Source: Sialis fuliginosa
Taxonomy: Eukaryota > Arthropoda > Insecta > Megaloptera > Sialidae
DNA: 64,000 nucleotides
Reading direction: 5' to 3'
NCBI GenBank assembly: GCA_961205875.1
Contig: OY540817.1
Span: forward strand, 4,561,001-4,625,000
The position numbers were made by a program, and so were the translations under genes. Below the pieces are notes generated by a model. That model had not been told where the DNA came from and did no database searches. It was given only the letters and a program-made list of their open reading frames with translations. Below, piece after piece: positions 1-10,837 of this stretch (positions within the stretch are counted from its first letter, which is position 1; every line of letters starts with the position of its first letter).

Positions 1-786
1 AAGAATCAATCATAAAATAGCTTGCCCTCTTAATTTCCTGCCAAAATGCTTCCTTTACTGGACTGAATCTATTATTTTGTTTGGAAAAATGTAATTTTTT
101 TAAATTGTATACAACAAAAATTCAGTGTATTTCTAAGCGCACTTGCACCCGTTCTAATAATTGAATATTATTTTGGGGGGTCTCATTTTGTTTGTAAGTA
201 CAAATAGAAGGTATCTACCTTGGTTTCACTAAAAAATATTCAACCCTGATGTTTTTATTTAAATTTTAGTAAAAAGATAGTTTTTCAAAAATTTACGTTA
301 CTTACCGTTAAACATTAGCGATTTTTATTGGTTAAACTATTAATATTTTTTTAAATTATGGTTCATTATTATTCTTTGAAACTTCAGGAACAATTTGAGC
401 CTAGTTACGAGTCATTTGGATGATTTTAGCAAAAGTTATTAATTCTTAAACTATTTTCCCCGAAAAGATGCATTTTTAAGTCTTTTAAGCCCTCTGGAAG
501 AGATAATTTTTGGTCAAATTTAGTATATGTGGTCACAATCGATTCGTCTGAGTGTCCTGAGCATATATCAACCATAAAAATATACCATCGTTGCTTTAGA
601 TTTTGTGATAAATTGAAAAAACGGTTGGAAATGGGGTTTTCACCCTTAAACCCCATTTTTAAGGGTGTTGCACCACTTTTCGCTTGTCCGGGTTATTTTT
701 TTCGAATTCTCCGGTTCAAAATCTATAAGAATCAATCATAAAATTACTTGCCCTCTTAATTTCCTGTCAAAATGCTTCCTTTACTG
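1..786. repeat. 58-bp direct repeat pair around an unassigned block
   Basis: Positions 1-59 and 728-786 are near-identical direct copies with a few substitutions. The second copy runs straight into a family-B repeat at 787. The 670 bases between them are AT-rich, with a small palindrome near 628-668 (a CCCC-flanked TTTAAGGG motif). Short frames there on both strands have no recognisable domain. The pair could be remnants of one larger repeat cut by the window edge. I see no gene. Confidence 0.5.
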
Positions 787-1405
787 TTATAAAATTTTAC
801 TAAAAAATATTAGTTCGAAATTTTTCTCAAGACACACCTGATTATTTTTTCGTAAATTTTTAATTTTTTGACAATTTCAATCTAAATCTAAATTTATACA
901 AACGTCAAAATGATATCCAAGCAAATATCAATTTAGAAAAACAAAACACGAATTTTTTAAATAAATTGAGATAAATCTTTGTAAGGGAATATTTTACAAC
1001 AAACGTTGTAGACCCATATTATGGGTAATTTAATGCTCTACAAAAAATATTCTACACAATTTTCACGTAACATGTGTCGTTCTTGAGATATCTTGAAAAA
1101 ATTAATATTTTGGGGTGTCACCCCTCCACCTTAAACACGATTTTGATGATTTTGAAATGGGACCGCCCTCAAGCCAAACCCAACCATTCGACCAAGTTAC
1201 AATAATATCGGTTCAGTGGTTCATGAGTTATACGTGTGACAAGGATTCAGGACAGACAGACAGACACGAAACGAAAAGTATTTGCCTTGACGTGAAACGG
1301 ATAAATCAATTTAAAATTTTGAAATCGGAGAACATTTTTTTTGTCTCAATCTGAAACGATCACATAGCTTCTCTCTCGTATCTTAGATATTGCGAGGAAG
1401 CAAAA
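787..1405 (+). repeat. Family B interspersed repeat, copy 1 (5' truncated)
   Basis: This block aligns by eye with 21270-22071, 27763-28620 and the reverse of 33138-36863. Shared landmarks in order are: a block ending TTTGACAATTTCAATC; a central segment with CAACAAACGTTGTAGACCC; a segment GTCACCCCTCC; a GACAGACAGACA run; and the terminus TTGCGAGGAAGCAAAA. Copy 1 lacks the first ~150 bases of the family. No protein or superfamily hallmark is visible, so it is left unclassified and is probably non-autonomous. Confidence 0.75.
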
Positions 1406-1953
1406 TACGCACTTATGGCTCACCTGTACATATTATAATTTATGTAGTCTCAGAAAAAATTAAAATTTATTCCAAGACGCTCTTGAAAAGCAGGGTAACA
1501 TTTTCATATTCTGCATTTGATGAGCAGGAAGTTGGATACTGATATACATATAAGAAAAAACTGCTTTTTTTAAATATATTAAAGTACGCGTATTCTAAGT
1601 GCTCGGTTACACGAAGTTTATATTTTATGTAAAACAGCAATTGGGCCACACCAGAGTTTGCAAACTGTTATTACAACAAGCAATACCTACAACGCATAAA
1701 ACGGAAATCTTTATAACGATGTACATACCTACACACAAACAAGTAAATATTTATAAACATAATAAGTATAAACATAATCCAAAATTTCTAAAGGTTTTGT
1801 GCACCTTCACGTTTACAAGTTAACAAGAAAAACCTTCTTCGATTATTTTTATTGGCTTCTTGGTATATATTCCTATAGACATATTTCTATCCGACTTTAT
1901 GAATCCAAAAACATGGGTTATGAATTTGGTAGTATATATGTTTGTATATCATA
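1406..1953. other. AT-rich intergenic stretch, no gene seen
   Basis: No splice-bounded frame, RNA gene or repeat end was recognised. The short frames on both strands are low complexity (for example repeated TATAAACATAA) and have no domain. Confidence 0.4.
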
Positions 1954-2864
1954 CGGGTGTCTAAATACCAGGGGACAGTATGGGGATCTCGAAAACTATA
2001 AGAGATAGAGATTCGGTTAAATGAGAGAAAAGTTACCTTTAAGAGGGGACAGTTCAATGGTGTGTTTACATTTCATAAAAATTTAATAGCCTACTAGATA
2101 TTAGCCAAAAATCATTTTAGTCCGAATTTTTCCATCGTGAATATTTCTTAAGCGACTTGAAATTTAAAAAAATTGTTTCAAATAAATGCTGTAGGGTTTT
2201 AGTATTGTCTATTTAGAAATATTTTTTTAATTTTCAGAAATCTCGTAGTTTTTGAGATATGAGACTAACTTATGTTTTCTTAAATAGAAACAATATGAAA
2301 TTTTGTAATTTTTGAACAGAAGATTTTATTATCTTTTCAATGATACGCAACTTGATGTACTTACTTTTCAAAATATCTCAAAAAATGATCAAAAAGTATT
2401 TTTTTATTTATTTTTACCTTGTATGATCCAAAGATGGCTATGACAATCAACAATAACATTTAAAAACAACTGAAAATTTACTTATAAGCTAACATAGCAT
2501 AAATTAACTATAATTATATTAATACAATAGATTGTATTAATAAAAAAAGACATATTATTATTTTATTTATTTAATACACAATACCAACCAAAAATGGCTA
2601 TGGCTATCAACAACAATATTTAAAACAAGCTTGGGGTGGAGTGAGATCCTTTAGGTCCACACAATCAACTTCCCAACACAATATGATTATAAATACTTGA
2701 ATACTGATTATTTATTGTTTCCATATAGTTTATGTGAATAGTTTTTTAATATGTATAAGAAAAATTTAAATGGAATTGGTCAGAAATAAAACTAATTTAA
2801 CCGAATCTCTATCTCTTATAGTTTCCGAGATCCCCATACTGTCCCCTGGTATTTAGACACCCTG
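1954..2864. mobile_element. Long-TIR element (~910 bp) with ~70-bp terminal inverted repeats
   Basis: The first ~70 bases (from GGGTGTCTAAATACCAGG through TAGAGATTCGG) recur inverted at 2797-2864 with only a few mismatches. The interior holds two direct copies of a ~38-bp segment containing ATGGCTATG (near 2426 and 2588). The same trinucleotide, ATA, flanks both ends, which is weak evidence for a short target duplication. There is no transposase, so it is a non-autonomous DNA element of unknown superfamily. Confidence 0.75.
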
Positions 2865-3287
2865 ATATGTACGTAAGTTTATCTGTTCTTGACCGATTTC
2901 AACAAATGGAGCATTATTGGATTCGTCTTGATTGTCTGCATGTCATAGATTACAATTTTTTTTTTTAATTCAAAATGGCAGCCGTGAAATGCCATATTGT
3001 TATACATATAAATGGAAAAAAATATTACCAAAACCCATCATGATGTGCTTGATGGGTATCAATTTAATTATTTCAGATATGCTAGCTTGTTAATAGATCT
3101 AAATAAAAAGGTCTCAGATCCCTCCCCCGTTTCTCATGGACGCGCCTGTTCTGTTTTTATAATATACAGACATTTTTATCTTATTTCTCAATATTAATTT
3201 TAAAAATTAATAAGCATGCTTTGCAGTGTGGTAATACTTTCGTCTCATTATTTATTTCGTATAAGATTTGATAAAATGAGCATTATA
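2865..3287. other. Spacer between two TIR elements, no gene seen
   Basis: AT-rich sequence. The segment near 2880-2950 resembles the ACCGATTT-type inner part of Helitrons but is too short and diverged to call. Confidence 0.3.
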
Positions 3288-4138
3288 CAGGGTGGTCTAT
3301 TTAAATTGAGACAAGTAAATATTTTAAAAACCATGAATTTTTAGAGAAAATGTTTGGTACAAAAGTTGCAGAGTTAGGAGGGGGAAAACTAATGAATGTA
3401 AAAAATTTGAACTTGAGTTTATATTTTAAGGTCATTTTGAGGTCAACTTCATTTTTTAAATGGAAATATATATATATTTTTACATATTCGTATTCTACAA
3501 CAAAAAGGAAATAACTTTTGTCTAAAAAGTTTTTTTTTAAATCCCAATTTAAAAAAAAAAAAATTTTTTTTTGTTAAAAATATCTGAAATTAATCTTCTA
3601 GGAAAAATGAAACTAAAAATAATGGAAATTTAAAATGTTTTATTAATGTAAATAATAAATATTCGAAGTGATAACCATCAACTTCAATACATTTTTCAAC
3701 ATGATAATAATTAGATATTTCAAAATAATTCGAAAGCCAAGCCAAACTGAAAAACTGAAAGCCTTTCCAAATAAATTGTTGTTATGGAAACTTGAATGGT
3801 GTAAAATATCGAAACTTTCTGGATCAAGCGCTATATGAACTACATAAGCTAAAAGAAGAAGGTGGTTTCAACAGGAAGGTTTTCGAAAAAACTTTTTAGA
3901 CAAAAGTTATTTCCTTTTTATTGTAGAATACGAATATGCAAAAATATATATATATATATTTCCATTTAAAAAAATGAAGTTGACCTCAAAATGACCTTAA
4001 AACATACACTCAAGTTCAATTTTTTTACATTCATAAGTTTTCCCCCTCCTAACCCTGCAACTTTTGTACCAAACATTTTTTCTGAAATTCTTTAGTTTTC
4101 GAAATATTTACTTGTCTCAATTTAAATAGACCACCCGG
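3288..4138. mobile_element. TA-flanked element with ~200-bp inverted arms
   Basis: The left end CAGGGTGGTCTATTTAAAT is repeated inverted at the right end, and similarity between the arms extends for roughly 200 bases. TA dinucleotides flank both sides (3286-3287 and 4139-4140). TA target duplications are typical of Tc1/mariner-like elements. The interior retains a short relic of a transposase-like frame on the minus strand. A diverged copy of one arm lies at about 25010-25255. Confidence 0.8.
3653..3703 (-). pseudogene. Relic of a transposase-like C-terminus
   Basis: A 17-codon open stretch on the minus strand reads HVEKCIEVDGYHFEYLL. The pattern C-x4-G-x-HFE-x-LL is the usual end of Tc1/mariner-like transposases with a DUF4817-type helix-turn-helix (family knowledge, not a search). 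Frames on both sides are broken. It sits between the inverted arms of the element at 3288-4138, which is where a lost transposase gene would be expected. It could be coincidence given its length. Confidence 0.4.
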
Positions 4139-5640
4139 TATATTAAATTTCTTCAGTAACCCCCTTATATGTTTACATTTTTTAAATAAGAACATTACAG
4201 TCTCCATATTCACTTAATTTAATATCGATTGGTTTTAATTTTCTGTCACAATAATATAAACAAAATTCAATTTGTCGTTTAAGACCCATTTTTACACCAC
4301 GGCAACAAACTGCAGTTCGCAATACGTAATAAATTAACATCAAACCTTTTGAATTCGCTTCATCTATTTGCAGAATTGGACCCTATTAAAACTCAGCCAA
4401 ATCAGATAACTAGAAGTAAGGAAAATTGCAGTTTATTTAAATATTTTTATGTATTTTAGCGAAATTTTTTTAGGCAAATATATAGTAGTTCGGGATAGTT
4501 CGATAAATATCCGCAGCGCCACAGTAGTTACTTAGCTTCAACTGACGTATTATTTTATTTATATTATTATAATTTATATATAGCTAAATCGATACGTTCT
4601 GTATTTTAATTATTTTATTCAAAGTCAATCAATGATATATCATATTATAATAATATAACCTATAAACATTATTTTTCTTTTAGATCAATGTAAGTTTTTT
4701 TAAACGCCAGACATTAGGTGAATACAGTTGTTATCGTTGTATTTAAAAATAAGTGGATGTATTTATTTTATCTTTTTAATTATTATTTTATACATATTAA
4801 TACAATTTACAAAAAAACATGTATCTATTTTATATTATTCTGTCATCAGCTAAAAAATGTACATTTAAATTTTGTATTGTATTAAATTATGTTATTGTCA
4901 CTTATTGTTTGATACGTTTTTCTATGAAAATAGGGTAATTGGTATGGTATGTTTTTTTTAAATTTTGAATTGTGTTTGTTGAAATGTTAATTTAGAAAAA
5001 TTTTAATTCTAGGATTAACATATTATGATAAATTTAATTAAAATGTATTATTTATTATTTGTGGAATATGATTTTCAGGTTCTGTATTTATTTATTCTTT
5101 TGTGACAAATTGTTTTAAGAAAATATACTATTTGAAAGTGAGGTTTTGTATTTTATTTATTGTTTTGAATTGAACTTAATAAACCACTATTATTACAATT
5201 AATATCAATTTTTACAAGAAATGAGAGTAAAGATAAGAAAATTAACATTTTTTTTAAAACATTCTTCAAAAAACGATAGTTTCAAAAGTCTAAAGGGTAT
5301 GCTTTTTATGGCCAAGCCATGTTATTTTATTATGTGAATAATAATAAAAAACTTTTGATGTAGCAAAAAGTAATTTCAAATGTACCGAAAATCATATCAG
5401 ATAAAATGAAATACTTGTATCAAACAAAATATTTGAATATTTTTATAATTGAATGTTTGTTTATTTTGGGGCATTTAATTATTTCGAAATTAAATTTTCT
5501 TCTGTGTTTCTCCGCATCATCGCCTTTTGAGTTTGTTCTCCAAGTCATAACAAAATATATCAACTTGTGAAACACACAAAACAAGGAAGCAAATTTGCTA
5601 CGAGGCACAAAACATTTCTTCAAATTTGTTATTTTCATTA
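4139..5640. other. Long AT-rich stretch, no gene seen
   Basis: The sequence is dominated by poly-A/T runs. The only exon-like signal is a 42-bp plus-strand segment, 4374-4415, between TTTGCAG and GTAAGG (see findings). An 80-codon minus-strand frame at 5420-5662 has no domain, start context or splice support and is not called. Confidence 0.4.
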
Positions 5641-5760
5641 AGGGGTCGTCCATAAAATACATACGTAAAAAGGGGGGTGAGGCGGGGACAATAACCTAGC
5701 GTGTTGACATTATGTGACGAGGAGAGAGGACGGGTCTGAACAAATGTGACGTGATACGAT
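5641..5760. mobile_element. Terminal fragment of a GGGGTCGTCCATAAA-type repeat
   Basis: The string AAGGGGTCGTCCATAAA followed by a G-rich stretch and GTGACG resembles the end of a MITE-like repeat seen in many insect genomes. This is from memory and unsearched. Only one end is present. The partner end was not found before the family-D element begins. Confidence 0.35.
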
Positions 5761-6173
5761 ATTTGAAATACCTACATCAATTTTATTCCTTTTTTTTAAA
5801 ATAAGGTTCTTGGATTGATGGGCTTCTTTTTTGTAATTTTCATGAACTCTGTTACTAATAAAGCAAGTATCTCTTTATTAAATCAATTTAATTACCGAAC
5901 TCCGCAAGTATAGTTTGTTTTTTAAAATAAAGCATTTTATTTAGTTTATGTTTTTCATTCAGTAATGAATAAACTAAAACCAGTAATGGGCACCCAGTGA
6001 TAGACACGTACTAACGATTATAAAATGATAAGTACTACGACACAAAAATATAAAATAATGAATAGTAAAATTTGAAACAATATAAAGCAGATATCATGAT
6101 AATATAACAATTAATAATAGATTACACTAATAATTAGTTTAAATGTTCACTATTTTGACACTCATTAAGCAAA

Positions 6174-6444
6174 CGCGGGGCCTGTAGCAAATGTTATAAC
6201 GAGGCCCTTGGCAGTGGCGTTGCTAGAGGGGGGGGTGAAACTCGGGGAGTAAATCAACAATTTCACCCACTCCCCTCGACGAGTGTAACCACCCTGTGAA
6301 TTTTTAACTACATAAAAATATCAATGGGATATATTTTTTAAATAAATTGGATGGTCATCACCTAGGCTCTATAGACTTTCAATAATAAAAAAAGGCAATT
6401 CACTCAATTTATTAGGCTTTGAAATAACCAAAAAGAGGTAAATA
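6174..6444. mobile_element. Nested MITE fragments inside family D
   Basis: This contains a piece of the GAGGCCCGTAGCA repeat (6174-6212) and, from 6213, the end CAGTGGCGTTGCTAG followed by a G run. CAGTGGCGT is the end of the hAT-type MITEs delimited elsewhere in this window (38077-38442, 46804-47110). No matching right end is found before the next insertion. Confidence 0.45.
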
Positions 6445-6775
6445 TTATACCATAGACATAGAGCATGGACCGCGCATCTGACTCGAAAACAGAGCCGTGT
6501 CAAAAGAAAGAGATAGAAAATGGTTTGTCCTTATTTAAACAGAAGTAACTATTTCTTTCTTATTAGAAAAAGAGATAGATATATCCCAAACGCCACCGTA
6601 TCTCTCTCACCGTTTTGAAGAAATGTTACACCATTTTTTTCGGGATATATCTATCTCTTTTTCTAATAAGAATGAATTAAATAAGGACAAGTATATTCCG
6701 AATCGTATTCCATCTCTTTCTTTTGATATGGCTCTATTTTCGAATCAGATGCGTGGTCCATGCTCTATGTCTATG
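6445..6775. mobile_element. Palindromic MITE with CATAGACATAGAG termini, copy 1
   Basis: The element starts near CATAGACATAGAGCATGG and ends in its inverted copy. The two halves are mutually complementary across most of the ~330 bases, so the single strand could fold into one hairpin. GGTAAATA flanks both sides (6437-6444 and 6776-6783), though this leaves six extra bases at the left end. Relatives are 18834-19622 and the fragment near 62795-62950. Confidence 0.7.
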
Positions 6776-7242
6776 GGTAAATAGACTTTATTTTTTAACA
6801 AATAAGATTGGTGTCACCCCTTCAGGGTGTCACCCGGGTCGGATCGCCCCGCCCCCTATCCACCCCCTACAATCCACAAAAAAATTGATCCGTTAATAAA
6901 AAATTAAGGGATATTTTTTTTAATTCTTTTAACCCTTAGCAAAGAACGGAAAGGGATGATAAAATTTGTTGAAATTTTTATTCAAAAATTAGAAAGTGCA
7001 AGCTTTTGAATGAGCTTTGGAACACGCAAATCTAATTAATTTTCGCGGAAATATAACTGTTTGAAAATATCAATTTTTTGTTTTGCTTTTTTTTATTAAT
7101 TATCCCTTAATTTTTTTGAGGAGTGTATAATAAAACACCACTTTTACAAACAACATTTTCTTGATTTGATTTGAGAAAATTTAGAAAAATCGATTTAAAA
7201 AAATCAAAAATCGGAGATTCAAAATTTGATTTTTTTAATAAA
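6776..7242. other. Decayed repeat sequence, no gene seen
   Basis: The C-rich segment 6810-6870 (GTGTCACCC repeated twice) may be the far end of the MITE that begins at 6213. The rest is AT-rich with no recognisable feature. Confidence 0.3.
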
Positions 7243-7427
7243 TCGAATTGAGATTGGAAACCCTAAATTTAAATGATCAACTACTGTAGATTTGGACACC
7301 CCGTATCAAGCATTGGACGGTAAGTAGTAAGTCCAATAAGATATATTTTTCCACAAAGTCGCGGGGCCCCCAGAGACGCGAGGCCCGTAGCATTTGCTAC
7401 TCCTGCTACGTTGTTAATCCGGCACTG
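7243..7427. repeat. 185-bp repeat ending CCGGCACTG, copy 1
   Basis: This is a direct copy of 7737-7924 with ~90% identity by eye. It contains TTGGACACCCCGTATCAAGC and GAGGCCCGTAGCATTTGC. Its right end, inverted, reads CAGTGCCGGATTAAC, which looks like a hAT terminus. Confidence 0.6.
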
Positions 7428-7434
7428 CTTCCAA

Positions 7435-7610
7435 AAGGTATACAATATACATATTTATTTCGATACGTAAAGTGAGGTGATTTTTAAATGAATAATAGGT
7501 ACATTATTACAAGTTAGGAATGTAATAAAAGTCGTTTTAGCGGATGAGGATGCAGATGCGGATATTGGGAAGGTATGGTTTGGGGATGCGGATGAAGATG
7601 TGAATTATTG
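7435..7610 (+). repeat. Repeat with GATGCGGAT hexamer-like core, copy 1
   Basis: This matches 37838-38010 in reverse. The core is an irregular run of GATGCAGATGCGGATAT-type hexamers, preceded by a unique arm containing AAAGTGAGGTGATTTTTAAA. It is inserted between the two direct copies ending CCGGCACTG. Confidence 0.6.
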
Positions 7611-7736
7611 GTTACGTTCACGACTGACCAAAAACAGTGAACAACGAGCTTTGATTGGTTGATTCATGGAATTTCTGATGGAATGTACCAGAAATTTAAA
7701 GAATGTCATTTTTTATTCAAAATCGATTTTTTGATT

Positions 7737-7924
7737 AAATCGAATTGAGATCGAAAACCCTAAATTTAAATTATTAATTACTGTAGATTTGGACACCCCA
7801 TATCAAGCATTGGACGGTAAGTAGTAAGTCCAATAAGAGATATTTTTCCGCAAAGTCACGGGTCCCCCAGAGACACGAGGCCCGTAGCATTTGCTACTCC
7901 TACTACGTGGTTAATCCGGCACTG
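7737..7924. repeat. 185-bp repeat ending CCGGCACTG, copy 2
   Basis: This is the second direct copy of 7243-7427. Its right end abuts the resumption of the family-D element at 7925, so it marks the right boundary of the insertion into family D. Confidence 0.6.
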
Positions 7925-8043
7925 ATTGTCATCAAATTAAACTTTTTTATAGTTAAGTGTCTATAGATTATGATTCAGTAATGGCAGTACATTTACCTAA
8001 ATAAGAGTCCAACACTGGGGTATCATCCAAGACTGGTGCCAGT

Positions 8044-8735
8044 AACTTATAATTTTGACACTTTTCTTCGTTTATATATCATTAGGTTTTATATTTTACA
8101 CATTAGGCTAGTGTCACATACTGTGAACTTTTAATTTATTAAATTTACACGTTTTTACCTCAATGACGTCATGCGGTAGATCAATATTGATTGAACCAAC
8201 ATGTCGTGTGCGTGTGTGTGTGTGTGTTTTTAGTGTCTCAGCTGACTGTGATTATTTTGTATAAATTACAGAGAAAGAAAACATGTTGAACTATAAATAT
8301 ACATTATACCAAATTCGCATGTCAGATCGCGATAACCTTCAAATTCGGTTATTTATACAAGAGTGTATGTGTGTCAGTTTTGTTTTTTGCACACCTGTAA
8401 TTGGCACCGACATACTAACAGTGTAAATTATTCCCTATATCCAACGTTTCGTACCAAGGGTTTTTATTTTATTGATTATATAATTTATTTTACCTATCGA
8501 TTTATTTAATGATAGCTATTATACATTTCTATAAAATAGTATAATAGAGCAATATTCAAAGATCTATAATTATGGTTAAAAGGGATATAGAGAAATAAAT
8601 AAATGGACATTTAAAAGCTTGAAGCTGCTTTTTAATGCTTTCCACAGATTTAAATTTAATTTATTTTTCGCAGAGTTATAAAACAAACAAATAAATACAT
8701 ATTTTTTTGCAAAATATACAAAAGATACCCACAAC
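8044..8735. other. No gene seen; short (GT)n microsatellite
   Basis: A GT run lies at about 8209-8228. Next to it a minus-strand segment ends in a fair donor (GAG then GTAAAA, at 8157-8161), but its acceptor side runs into the microsatellite, so no exon is called. Confidence 0.4.
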
Positions 8736-9327
8736 CAGGGACTTGAACCTGAACCCAAACCGTAAACATGAACCGAACCGCTATATTTCAAAGTCAACGA
8801 ACCTGAACCTGAATCCGAACCTTTTCATGGATAACCGGTAACCATATATTTTTAAAAGGTTCGTTACATTATTTTTGATATTTTAATATTTTTCTCCAAT
8901 AATTTTTAAAAGAGATTATAAAATGTACTAACACTGAAAATCTGTGACTTATCATGTCAACTACTGAAATTTACATATTTTTTATTTTATTTTTTAATTC
9001 TATAACGGAATTATATTTCAATTTACAAAAAATCTGAAAAATATAAATTTCAATCTTTAAAATGTAATTTTATTTTTTTCCCCTTTTTTGTAGCAATATT
9101 TTAATGGCTATTAATGTTTTTTCTTCATCAGAAAATGTTTTTATTTGTTAATTTTATTTTTTTTTCGAACAAAATAATTTTCTTTCAATTACAAACTTGA
9201 ACCCGTACCCGAACCTGAACCCTAAAAAAATAACGGTTTTTGAACCCAAATAGTTTGCAACATGTTAAACCTAACCGAAATTTATCTTTGAACCCGAAGC
9301 ATAAATAAATTCAGGTTCAAGTCCCTG
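8736..9327. mobile_element. hAT-type MITE, 592 bp, perfect 8-bp target duplication
   Basis: It has perfect 18-bp terminal inverted repeats CAGGGACTTGAACCTGAA, and CCCACAAC is duplicated directly on both sides (8728-8735 and 9328-9335). CAGGG ends with 8-bp duplications are the signature of hAT transposons. Subterminal AACCTGAACCC-like motifs repeat at both ends. No transposase frame is present. Confidence 0.92.
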
Positions 9328-9570
9328 CCCACAACATTGTGAAAAAAATAATAAATCAAATTTTAAAAATGTATTTTGAAGCTGAAATTCGACACTTTTG
9401 AATAACATAAACACATTTTACCTAAAAAAATATTTAACCTCATACACTCTTTCAAAATTTATTTAATAAATGTGAAGGGGATAGTGGAGTAATCACGAAC
9501 GCTGGGTACTCGTGAATTCAGTGGTTTCAGTGTGTTAGAAGAGGAAAGCTAATGTTCTCTCTGCACTTAC

Positions 9571-9624
9571 CGACAGTTGGGCCTACGTCTAGTGCCGGGC
9601 CATTAACGTTCAATGTAGATCTAG
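9571..9624 (-). CDS. Candidate internal exon, unknown gene
   Basis: This is a GC-richer 54-bp segment with one open frame on the minus strand, encoding RSTLNVNGPALDVGPTVG-like sequence. It ends in a strong donor (CG then GTAAGTGC). The acceptor, TGTGAG, is preceded by a T-rich tract but GAG is a weak site. The exon starts with two bases of a split codon and ends with one, which is compatible with the donor phase of the candidate exon at 11608-11721 on the same strand. It lies just inside a possible transposon end, so it may instead be captured or chance sequence. I do not recognise the protein. Confidence 0.3.
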
Positions 9625-9705
9625 CTCACAGTACAAAATAAGCTTAATTTCATTTTTAAGTTATAGTTTCGCCATGTCCGTCCTCAAAAATTTTAAGCAC
9701 ATTAA

Positions 9706-10837
9706 CCCATTACGGCCTAGCAGGACGTTTTTCGGCCGCACTTTTCAACCATTGTATTTTCAGTGGAATCGGGGTCTCAGAAATATCGGAATAGTCAATT
9801 TCGACGCAAAATTTAATGATCTTTCAGAATCCGACCTCTGATTTTGCAAAAGATGAGTGGTTCAAAAGTTACAAATAAATTTATAAAAAAAAAACGTGGT
9901 TTGAGAAAAAAAATCGTTTTCATTTCGATTTCAAAATGGAAATCATTGAAATACTTGCGTTTTACGTACAAATATCGCGTTTTCGAACCCTAAACTAAAA
10001 GTTATGATGATTTAGATCGACGGAAAAACGTTTAAACGCACAAAATAGCGGCCAGACCCAAAAAAATGAAATAAAAACTTTTGGAATTTTTAACTCGAAA
10101 ACGAAGGGCTTTAGGGAAAAAAGTTATAGAACAAAAAGTGCTTAGAATTGATCAAAGAATATGTGTGAATTTTTTTAGAATTTTTTGATAGATTTTTGGA
10201 TTTTCGGAAAATATGGGAAATCCGATTTTCCAAAATCACCTCCGAAAAAATTCACACGTGTTCTTTGATCAATTCTAAGCACTTTTTGTTATATAACTTT
10301 TTTCCCTAAAGCCCTATGCATAAACACCGTAGTAAATCGATGCGTGAAAAAAAAAACTTTCGGAATTTTTAACTCGGAAACGAAGGGCTTTAGGGAAAAA
10401 AGTTATATAACAAAAAGTGCTCAGAATTGATCAAAGAACACGTGTGAATTTGGAAAATCGGATTTCCCATATTTTCCGAAAATCCAAAAATCTATCAAAA
10501 AATTCTAAAAAAATTCACACGTATTCTTTAATTAATTCTTAGCACTTTTTGTTCTATAACTTTTTTCCCTAAAACCCTTCGTTTTCGAGTTAAAAATTCC
10601 AAAGTTATCTAATCTAAATCATCATAACTTTTAGTTAGTTTTAGTTTTTTAGTTTTTTATAAATTTGTTTGTAACTTTTGAACCACTCATCTTTTGCAAA
10701 ATCAGAGGTCGGATTTTGAAAGATCATTAAATTTTGCGTCGAAATTGACTATTCCGATATTTCTGAGACCCCGATTCCACTGAAAATACAGTGGTTGAAA
10801 AGTGCGGCCGAAAAACGTCCTGCTAGGCCGTAATGGG
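9706..10837. mobile_element. TTAA-flanked multi-hairpin element (piggyBac-type MITE), 1132 bp
   Basis: The ends CCCATTACGGCCTAGCAGG are exact inverted copies, and TTAA flanks both sides (9702-9705 and 10838-10841). CCC ends plus a TTAA duplication are piggyBac hallmarks. The outer arms are complementary for ~190 bases. The centre carries four alternating copies of a ~65-bp unit (with GGGCTTTAGGGAAAAAAG) near 10091, 10250, 10372 and 10520, so two further hairpins are nested in the big one. It interrupts a family-K repeat whose intact copy at about 31180 reads CGATTAAAATG at this point, giving an empty site that contains TTAA. Confidence 0.88.

Larger units (their letters stand above)
5761..8043 (-). 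mobile_element. Family D element, copy 1 (minus orientation), split by insertions
   Basis: The two outer parts, 5761-6173 and 7926-8043, match in reverse the copies at 13441-13929, 54252-54633 and 62008-62757. The right end carries the family terminus, which in family orientation reads ACTGGCACCAGTCTTGG. The other end is truncated. About 1750 bases of nested repeats sit in the middle (6174-7925). The uninterrupted copy at 62008 has continuous sequence across this point (CACCCATTGGCC...), which shows that this is an insertion. Confidence 0.7.

Noticed and set aside
1952-2867. LTR retrotransposon from the matching 70-base ends
   Set aside because: The ends are inverted, not direct, and there is no TG...CA, primer-binding site or pol frame.
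8159-8210. Minus-strand exon-like segment with donor GAG/GTAAAA
   Set aside because: The acceptor side is a (CA)n microsatellite, and no frame is supported by anything but the donor.
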